From the IMG/VR virus record IMGVR_UViG_3300042884_000705, positions 1-20,097 of that record: 20,097 bases of DNA; one strand, written 5' to 3'. The translations under genes and the position numbers were made by a program. Position 1 is the first letter of the stretch. The number at the start of each line of letters is the position of its first letter. The stretch is from a virus. The notes beneath the pieces are model-generated. The model was not told the origin of the DNA, searched no databases, and saw only the letters and a list, made by a program, of their open reading frames with translations. Below are positions 15,060 through 20,097 of the stretch, in pieces.

Positions 15060-16930
15060 TAGCGCAGGCCCGCCATGAGGTAATCAACCATGAGTTCCCA
15101 CTCAACCGTGTGGCTTGCGGTGCCTGTAATCATCACTCGCGCCAGCGCCCCGCTCGCATCAATCGCCACTGCGTATGTGCCCAGTGAGGCAGCCACGCCG
15201 GCCGCAGAAATCACCAACGCGGCATTGCCTGTGACGACGGAGCCTGCGGCAGTTGCGGTTGAGCCGCCGCTAAAAACCAAACTCTCGCCGGTCTGGAACG
15301 TGCCCACCACATCGCGCAGCGTGATCGTGCCGGCAGCACTGACCTGGGTCACAGCAATAACCCGGGCCGTGGCGCCCGATGTGGCGCCCGTCACGGTTGA
15401 CCCCGCCGTAAGCGTCGTGCTGGCACTATTGAAATCCAGGGCCGCACCAGGGCGCGTCACTACGCCCTCCACCGCGCCGCTGGCATTGTCGGTGCCATTC
15501 ATGCGCCGGCCGACCAAATCCGCCCGGATGCGGACCACATCACCAGGCGGAACCTCAATCTGCCAAGCTGCGGTTGCCGTGTTGTTGGTCGTCGTCAAGC
15601 GGAACCGCCCACGCCGATTGGTTTTCAGCCGCGCAAGGCGCTCCACCGCGCCAGTTTGCTGCACGGCTGAGTTTTCAAAGCAATCACGGAAGATGATCGG
15701 CTCGGCTGGAACCGAGGCGATGAGCGACACGCCAAGCAATTCGGTATTGTCAAACACCACAGCCCGGCACTCGCCATTGAAGCGGACGTCGCCGCCATCC
15801 ATGCGCCCACCCAGCACCCGTACCGATCGGCTGGTATTCACCGCCCTGTTGACCAGGTTTGCTCCATCTTCAATTCTCAAATTGGTGATATTGCCGCGCC
15901 AGAAGCAGGCCGGAAACATGACGCTCCGCCCGCCCGTGATTGTCACCGCATCCGCGGCATTGGCGTCAAAATACACCTGCTCAAACACAAGGTTCTGCGC
16001 CTCAGCGTCCACACCCTCGACCACCAAACCGGCACTGATGCAGGACGCAACCGAACCACCGCGCCATTCCAGGGATCGGAGGGCGGCCCCGCCTTGCCCT
16101 GGCAGCAATTCGCCCGCCAGATAGGCGCCCCTGGTGCAAGCCGACACATGCAATTCTTCAAAAGCCACGCCGTCACCGCCCGAGATATGCAGCCCGGTCG
16201 CAAAGCCGCTGACAGCCACATTGCGCAGCGCCAGATTGGCCTTGTTGATAGCGCGGACGCCGACCGAGTTTGTCACCGCATTGACCCCGTTTAGGGTCAA
16301 ATCTTCCAGCCCGGCGTTCGCTCCGGCCATGGTCACAACCGCCTGGCCCTGGGCACTGCGCAATTCGGTCGTGCCGCGCCCAGCGCCGCGCAGGCGAACC
16401 CCTTGGGGGAGCGATAGGGTTGTCAGGTCAAAGATACCCTTCGGCAGCAGCACCACGCCGCCACCATCAGCCGCAGCCGCCGCAATGGCCGCCGTGAGCA
16501 CCGTCGTATTGTTGGACGGGGAGCCAAAAAGAAGCGGCCCAAAATTCAACGCTGAAATTGTGTCGTCGAAAACTGATTGCAGCGTTCTGGCTAAAGCGCC
16601 TGACCGCGCAGAAAGGACGGTTGACAGAGACACATTAGCCCCAACCAGAGATCCAAGCGGCAACTGGTTAATCCCGGTGATGCCCTCGTCATTGATGACA
16701 AGCTGATAGGACGTACCCACATAGATCGGAGCAGCAAACCGCCCATAAGTGTTCCCGTTGCCGTCCGTTAATGTCTGTAGTACCTGCGGGTTAGCCGCAG
16801 GGACCGAAAGCAAAGGGTCGGTATAGACCGCCGCAAGCGTAGTGGTGCCGGCAACGACGACTTCCACGGTGGCGCCAGCATAGCCTAGACGCCATGTATC
16901 AAATTCAGCGACGCGGAGAAATTGCGGCAT
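15059..16930 (-). CDS. Tailspike protein with N-terminal anchor module and beta-helix, 623 aa
   Basis: ATG at 16930 has AAGGA nine bases upstream. Residues about 5-85 form a beta module (VVVAGTTTLAAVYTDPLL, ANPQVLQTLTDGNGN, APIYVGTSYQLVI) of the type that anchors spikes to podophage heads/tails. Residues 86-135 are a linker. From about 136 a pectate-lyase-3-like right-handed beta-helix begins (NNTTVLTAAIAAAAADGGG, VVLLPKGIFDL, GVRLRGAGRG) and runs to about 420 with repeated short strands. The last 180 residues are Thr/Ala/Gly-rich beta sequence (TTLTAGSTVTGATSGATARV), probably a trimerisation or host-contact tip. I cannot name catalytic residues. Spikes of this build often bind or cleave surface polysaccharide; here that is inferred from fold and position. 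Confidence 0.9.
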   Translation of the reverse strand: MPQFLRVAEFDTWRLGYAGATVEVVVAGTTTLAAVYTDPLLSVPAANPQVLQTLTDGNGNTYGRFAAPIYVGTSYQLVINDEGITGINQLPLGSLVGANVSLSTVLSARSGALARTLQSVFDDTISALNFGPLLFGSPSNNTTVLTAAIAAAAADGGGVVLLPKGIFDLTTLSLPQGVRLRGAGRGTTELRSAQGQAVVTMAGANAGLEDLTLNGVNAVTNSVGVRAINKANLALRNVAVSGFATGLHISGGDGVAFEELHVSACTRGAYLAGELLPGQGGAALRSLEWRGGSVASCISAGLVVEGVDAEAQNLVFEQVYFDANAADAVTITGGRSVMFPACFWRGNITNLRIEDGANLVNRAVNTSRSVRVLGGRMDGGDVRFNGECRAVVFDNTELLGVSLIASVPAEPIIFRDCFENSAVQQTGAVERLARLKTNRRGRFRLTTTNNTATAAWQIEVPPGDVVRIRADLVGRRMNGTDNASGAVEGVVTRPGAALDFNSASTTLTAGSTVTGATSGATARVIAVTQVSAAGTITLRDVVGTFQTGESLVFSGGSTATAAGSVVTGNAALVISAAGVAASLGTYAVAIDASGALARVMITGTASHTVEWELMVDYLMAGLR

Positions 16931-16947
16931 GACGATTCATCCTTCGC

Positions 16948-17205
16948 TCAGGTCTTGATGCAGATATAGGCGGCGACCGTCACAACCATAATTACCGGCT
17001 TTTCAACATAAATCGGGCCAGGAAACTTGCCCTCGCTGTCCAGAGCAATCGGATTAGGCCGCAGTGTCGCGCCGGTCGGCCCCGCAAAAAGCGTTGCCAC
17101 CGCTTCCGTCTGCTGAAGGTTCTCATTGACTTCATACACGGTCACAGAGGCCGCCGCATAATATGGGTTCTTGAGCGAAAAATCGGCCAGAAGCGCGCGT
17201 TGCAT
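16948..17205 (-). CDS. Stand-alone spike-anchor-like beta module, 85 aa
   Basis: ATG at 17205 lies twelve bases after the gp4-like stop, with GGAAGG in the gap. The 85-residue product (MQRALLADFSLKNPYYAAAS, then SVTVYEVNE, ATLFAGPTGATLRPNPIALD, GKFPGPIYVEKPVIMVVTVA) is essentially one beta module. Its pattern of A-x-L-F, a short loop, N-P-x-x-L-D, G-x-F and P-I-Y-V matches residues about 10-80 of the next gene's spike and the N-terminus of the 244-residue protein downstream of the capsid gene. It is complete, with a normal stop, and is not a broken spike. It may occupy a tail position or adapt another fibre to the virion. There is no signal peptide; the hydrophobic C-terminus reads as beta strand. 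Confidence 0.8.
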   Translation of the reverse strand: MQRALLADFSLKNPYYAAASVTVYEVNENLQQTEAVATLFAGPTGATLRPNPIALDSEGKFPGPIYVEKPVIMVVTVAAYICIKT

Positions 17206-17217
17206 GTCCGGCCTTCC

Positions 17218-17925
17218 TCAGAACTCGTTGTAGGCAATCTGGCGCGGTTGCCCGGCCTGCTCTTGCCCATCGTAATCTTCCAGATCGCGCAGCAATTCCG
17301 CTGCCCGCAGCTTGTGTTCCGCCACCTCATCCGCAGGCAGCTTGCGCACCGGCCCGTTGCCAATCTCGTAGGCCAGGGCGGTAATGAGGTAGAGATTCCA
17401 TGTCTGCCGCAGGTCCGGCATTTCTGTGGAAAGCTGCCCCTGCTGCACGTCTGTGGAAAACCGCTGGAACGTCACGGCCAGGGTAAAGCGCGGATTGTCG
17501 GGCGGCGTCGGCCACACATGCAGTACCGGATCATCCGTCCGATCCACATAGACCATAGCCGGCACATCGCCCTCGCTGGGCTGGCGCGCATCCCATTCGT
17601 CGCGCCGGCCAATCGTCACCGGGCTTTTCTGGCCCGATTGCGTGTCAGTCGCCCACACATCAACCACATGCTGAACGCCTTGGGTGGCGCCCAGGCCAGC
17701 CGTCAGAGGGTAAGAGGATTGGCCCGCAAGGAGGGTCAGTGTGGCCGTCTGAGGAATAAGCCACCAAGTCCGGCGCCGCGCTGCCACATGCCCCACAATC
17801 AAGTCTAGCCAATAGCGCGCCTCTTCGGTTTCCACCTGGCGCGCGCCATCATCATTGATCGCATAGGCGCCAATCCTGCGAAGCGCCCGTTCGCAAATCT
17901 GGCCAATGGTCAGCGCGCCGGCCAT
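17218..17925 (-). CDS. P22 gp4-like head-to-tail adaptor protein, 235 aa
   Basis: ATG at 17925 starts six bases after the previous stop. The N-terminus (LTIGQICERALRRIGAYAIN, then ARQVETEEARYWLDLIVGHV) is the helical pattern of the gp4/tail-accessory family: an early RALRRIG followed by helices. A beta section follows (LTLLAGQSSYPL, GRRDEWDARQ, PVLHVWPTPPDNPRFTLAVT). The C-terminus has a helical stretch with LYLITALAYEIGNGPVRKLP and LRAAELLRDLEDYDGQEQAG. It is longer than P22 gp4 (166 residues) but the order of elements agrees. In P22 this protein binds under the portal and carries the hub and spikes. The gp10-like gene two genes on fits that role. Confidence 0.9.
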   Translation of the reverse strand: MAGALTIGQICERALRRIGAYAINDDGARQVETEEARYWLDLIVGHVAARRRTWWLIPQTATLTLLAGQSSYPLTAGLGATQGVQHVVDVWATDTQSGQKSPVTIGRRDEWDARQPSEGDVPAMVYVDRTDDPVLHVWPTPPDNPRFTLAVTFQRFSTDVQQGQLSTEMPDLRQTWNLYLITALAYEIGNGPVRKLPADEVAEHKLRAAELLRDLEDYDGQEQAGQPRQIAYNEF

Positions 17926-17931
17926 GGCTTA

Positions 17932-18504
17932 TCAGGCGCCCATCTCAAGCGGATCGCGCTGAGGCCCGGTTGCGCCCGCTCGCGCGAGTGCATCTTGGGC
18001 GCCCATCATCCGCGCCGTCACGTCGTCCGGCAACTGATCGGGATTGGTTTCGGCATCGCTGGTCATGTCGCGGGCGCGCTGACTGCGCGGCAATTCAACG
18101 ACCGTGGGGGCGGTCTTGAGAAATTCGACCATCGCCGCCCGATCCTTCGGGTTGACCTCATGGCCGCCTGGCCGGGCCACGCACCGGGCAAACAGCGCCT
18201 TGGTCGTCAGGTCATCATAGATGGCAACCGTTTGGCCTTCCTGAAGCACAATGCCGCCCTTGGTCGCGCGCAGGTTCAATTGCTCCGGCAATGCAGCTTG
18301 AAGCTGGCCATGCTCGTCGAAAACCTTAAACGCCGGATCGCGCAGGAAAACCGCCGCATGTTGGCGCGGCATCGGAGTTCTGCTTTGCGCGGTCAGCTTG
18401 TAGAAAAAACCGGCGACCGGCTCATGGGTGCGCGGCTCGGTTTTGGCGTTGTTGTCCGACACGGACCACTGGTCGTCGGTCACGGTAATGATGCTCTCAG
18501 ACAT
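17932..18504 (-). CDS. Hypothetical virion-module protein, 190 aa
   Basis: ATG at 18504; only a weak purine stretch (GAAAGA) precedes it. The product has an acidic/polar start (MSESIITVTDDQWSVSDN), a mixed beta segment (FFYKLTAQSRTPMPRQHAAV, then FKVFDEHGQLQAALPEQL and IVLQEGQTVAIYDDLTT), a helix near residue 120 (DRAAMVEFLKTAP) and a probably disordered, charged C-terminal 50 residues. No family is recognised and there is no signal peptide or membrane segment. It sits between capsid-proximal genes and the head-tail adaptor; small head-completion or minor capsid proteins are often found there, but nothing in the sequence decides it. Confidence 0.83.
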   Translation of the reverse strand: MSESIITVTDDQWSVSDNNAKTEPRTHEPVAGFFYKLTAQSRTPMPRQHAAVFLRDPAFKVFDEHGQLQAALPEQLNLRATKGGIVLQEGQTVAIYDDLTTKALFARCVARPGGHEVNPKDRAAMVEFLKTAPTVVELPRSQRARDMTSDAETNPDQLPDDVTARMMGAQDALARAGATGPQRDPLEMGA

Positions 18505-18538
18505 GCTTTGGTCTTTCGTTTTGTTTCAGGGAAAGCGC

Positions 18539-18564
18539 GGCCTTGGCGCCGAAACGCCAAGGCC
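18539..18564 (-). terminator. Perfect 10-bp hairpin after the 244-residue gene, possible terminator or mRNA processing site
   Basis: A perfect inverted repeat GGCCTTGGCG / CGCCAAGGCC with a six-base loop starts about ten bases beyond the TGA at 18575, in the 70-base gap before the next gene. On the minus strand the 3' side continues GCGCTTTCCCTG, so the U-tract is poor. It may only partly terminate, stabilise the upstream mRNA, or mark the end of an RNA segment. Confidence 0.55.
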
Positions 18565-18574
18565 ATCGCCGCAA

Positions 18575-19309
18575 TCAGATATGCGGCCTGACATACGGCA
18601 ACACCGCGAATGCTTGCGCCGTTGCCGAGGATGCGGAGAAGGTCGCGCTGATCGTGCGCGCCGCGGCTGGGCCGATAGCGTGCGTGTCAGGCAGGTTGAC
18701 CGCGGGCGTGGTGGCAAAGTTTTGGACCAGCAGCGCGCCAAGCGTAGGAGTGCCGGAAACGGCTGGGGCAATGGTCCCAACCGCTGCCAGAGACACCGCA
18801 TCAAGCAGGCCATCCGCGTCGCCGCCGCTTTCCGAAGAAAGCAGGCCGACCTCAATGGTGCGCGAGCCTTCCAGAACCGTCACACGCAATGCCGCTGCTG
18901 GCGACAAAAGCGCGCCTGCCGGGAATTGCAGACCAGTCGTGCCTTCCGTGGCGGCGGTGAAGTCCGGCGCCGCCAAAGGGATGACTGCCGTGTGCTGCAC
19001 CTGATCCATGGAATACGGAATTTCAGGATCGGCGCCCGGCCGCGCGCCGCGAAAGACGAAAAACCCGCCATCGGGCGCAAAGCCGTAGATGTCCACGGTA
19101 GCGATGGTTAGATCGGTGGCAAACCGCATATTGCCGCGCGTCAAGCTGATCGGATTGGCAATAGCTGCCCCCGTGTCAGGATTGAAAAGCGAGGCTTTGC
19201 GGGCCGTGCCGGGTTGGCAGATGATCGCAGCGCCGCCCGCGCTTGCCACCGGCCCACCGCGCACAAAGTCTTGAAGCTGCAATTGGTAGATATAACGGGT
19301 TCCGCTCAC
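18575..19309 (-). CDS. Capsid-proximal structural protein with N-terminal beta module, 244 aa
   Basis: I place the start at GTG 19309: AAAAGGAGG lies six bases upstream, and longer starts (for example 19366) would run through the capsid terminator. The N-terminal 90 residues (VSGTRYIYQLQLQDFVRGGP, KASLFNPDTGAAIANPISLT, then DIYGFAPDGGFFVF) share the pattern A/S-L-F, D/P loop, A-N-P-x-x-L, G-x-x-x-F with the spike N-terminus and the 85-residue protein. The C-terminal part (about 120-244) is Ala/Thr/Ser-rich beta sequence (LRVTVLEGSRTIEVGLLSSE, ARTISATFSASSATAQAF). It follows the major capsid gene, so a head decoration, head-fibre or spike-adaptor role is plausible. No enzyme motif. Confidence 0.85.
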   Translation of the reverse strand: MSGTRYIYQLQLQDFVRGGPVASAGGAAIICQPGTARKASLFNPDTGAAIANPISLTRGNMRFATDLTIATVDIYGFAPDGGFFVFRGARPGADPEIPYSMDQVQHTAVIPLAAPDFTAATEGTTGLQFPAGALLSPAAALRVTVLEGSRTIEVGLLSSESGGDADGLLDAVSLAAVGTIAPAVSGTPTLGALLVQNFATTPAVNLPDTHAIGPAAARTISATFSASSATAQAFAVLPYVRPHI

Positions 19310-19315
19310 GGGAAA

Positions 19316-19324
19316 CCTCCTTTT
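19316..19324 (-). promoter_or_regulatory. Strong ribosome binding site deciding the GTG start of the 244-residue gene
   Basis: The minus strand reads AAAAGGAGG, then TTTCCC and GTG at 19309. This is the best Shine-Dalgarno match among the ordinary genes here and lies after the capsid terminator, so any start further upstream is unlikely. Confidence 0.8.
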
Positions 19325-19353
19325 GATCGAAAAAGGTTGAGGGGCTGGAAATG

Positions 19354-19394
19354 AAAAAGGCGCCACGCCCGCTTACACGCGGGCTGACGCCTTT
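19354..19394 (-). terminator. Intrinsic terminator after the major capsid gene
   Basis: Read on the minus strand, AAAGGCG pairs with CGCCTTT and, after a small internal loop, GCCCGC pairs with GCGGGC around a six-base loop (GTGTAA). The last stem arm runs into TTTTT. It lies 22 bases beyond the capsid stop and before the ribosome site of the next gene. It would cap capsid transcripts, with read-through feeding the tail genes. Confidence 0.85.
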
Positions 19395-19416
19395 CTCAGA
19401 TGATGGCCTTGCCTGA

Positions 19417-20097
19417 TTAGGCGGCGGCCGCCGTGTACCAAGAGATGATGCCGAAATCCTGTTTGGACCGGGCATCAAACACCGATTGGAATTGCGGCTT
19501 GAGCAAACCGACCACGCGCCCGACAGACATACCAGGGCGATTGCCATAGTCGGTATTGTCGGATTCGTTGTATTCGGTTTCGCCAATGGTGGCGAAGCCC
19601 AATGCCTGCGCCCCCATCAGGATCGCCTGGGCGCCGTCAACCGTGCCGCCCGAGCCCCACTTGGAACCGCCGGCCAAGCCAAAGGTGGTCGGCACCTTCT
19701 GGTGGTCGTAGATCACCAAGCCTTCAACCACGGCCGTCGCGCCCTTGAACAGCGGGTTTGCATCACCCCTGACGCCGGCGCGGCTGACGATGGTTTGATA
19801 ATTCGGGTCACGGCGAAGATCGCGGCATTGCTCGGTAGAGAGCAGCACCGCGTAATAATCCCTGCCGCCAGAACGGATCGGCTTGATGCGCTTGCGCTTG
19901 GCGGTCGTCAAAAGCCCGACAAGCCCGTTCCAAGTCACCGTGTCAGACGAGGTGAGCGTACCCACGCTGGATGCCGCGCCCGCAAAAACGCGACGGCCAG
20001 ATGAAGGCGCGGTCACGTCAGCAGCGAAGTTCAACGAAGGAAGCTGGCTGGTGCCGACGCGGCTGGAACCATCCAAATTGAGGCTATAGGCAATGCC
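19417..20097 (-). CDS. Major capsid protein, N4-gp56 family, C-terminal 226 residues
   Basis: The frame is open to the right edge (first visible residues GIAYSLNLDGSSRVG), so the true start is outside; the TTG at 20076 is internal. The visible part has the family's pattern: DYYAVLLSTEQCRDLRRDPN, then a NPLFKGATAVVEGLVIYDHQ segment, AQAILMGAQALGFATIG, a DYGNRPGMSVG motif, and the terminal QDFGIISWYTAAAA. These correspond to the conserved C-terminal half of the N4 gp56/P22-coat-like HK97-fold capsid family. It is followed by a strong terminator, as expected for the most abundant virion protein. Portal, terminase and scaffold genes probably lie to the right, outside the window. Confidence 0.92.
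   Translation of the reverse strand, partial: GIAYSLNLDGSSRVGTSQLPSLNFAADVTAPSSGRRVFAGAASSVGTLTSSDTVTWNGLVGLLTTAKRKRIKPIRSGGRDYYAVLLSTEQCRDLRRDPNYQTIVSRAGVRGDANPLFKGATAVVEGLVIYDHQKVPTTFGLAGGSKWGSGGTVDGAQAILMGAQALGFATIGETEYNESDNTDYGNRPGMSVGRVVGLLKPQFQSVFDARSKQDFGIISWYTAAAA

Noticed and set aside
15090-16124. Plus-strand open frame of 344 codons opposite the tailspike
   Set aside because: Low-complexity Thr/Ala/Pro/Ser translation antisense to a well-supported beta-helix gene; no domain and no convincing start.
19310-19366. Longer start (GTG 19366) for the 244-residue protein
   Set aside because: It would begin inside the capsid terminator and has no ribosome site, while GTG 19309 has AAAAGGAGG at ideal spacing.
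19417-20076. Capsid gene starting at TTG 20076
   Set aside because: The frame stays open and family-like to the window edge (GIAYSLNLDG), so this TTG is an internal Leu codon.

Overview
The window is a piece of a tailed-phage (or prophage) genome with a short-tail, P22/N4-like virion module. It is G+C rich by eye, and its protein composition fits a phage of a high-GC proteobacterium; an alphaproteobacterial or Burkholderia-type host is a guess, not a reading. Every gene I accept is on the minus strand, so transcription runs from the right edge to the left. Packing is tight, with gaps mostly under 50 bases. I see no tRNA, CRISPR array, insertion sequence, integrase or attachment site.

Layout in transcription order: the C-terminal part of an N4-gp56-family major capsid protein (20097-19417) and an intrinsic terminator (19394-19354); a 244-residue protein with an N-terminal beta module and a hairpin after it; an unrecognised 190-residue protein; a P22 gp4-like head-tail adaptor; an 85-residue stand-alone beta module; a 623-residue beta-helix tailspike; a P22 gp10-like tail hub/DNA-stabilisation protein; a small fibre-like protein; a 565-residue tail fibre; a fibre-associated 144-residue protein; a Met-rich 136-residue protein; and two probable DNA-ejection proteins of 286 and 429 residues.

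The left 8.3 kb is one unbroken reading frame from a TTG start at 8286 to the window edge: 2,762 codons with no stop, continuing outside. It encodes a giant 'polyvalent' protein: a short N-terminal domain, an internal-virion-protein-like hydrophobic stretch, long Pro/Ala linkers, a ddrB-like ParB domain, a Gly/Ser linker, a DEAH-type SF2/SNF2 helicase, an N6-adenine DNA methyltransferase (NPPF), and further polyvalent-protein domains. It sits where P22 has its third ejection protein (gp16), so I infer that it is packaged and injected with the DNA, like DarB of phage P1 and the >4,000-residue virion protein of Bcep22-like podophages.

The most unusual feature is inside the giant gene. In its Gly/Ser linker the +1 frame carries two tandem ORFs (61 and 126 codons). 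Each has a strong Shine-Dalgarno sequence, the first one's stop codon overlaps the second one's ribosome site, and codon use is ordinary for this genome. The giant frame there has no ATG, GTG or TTG for 245 codons, so the helicase half can hardly start on its own. Either two genes are overprinted in a linker, or two genes were fused through the shadow frame of a small operon lying between them.
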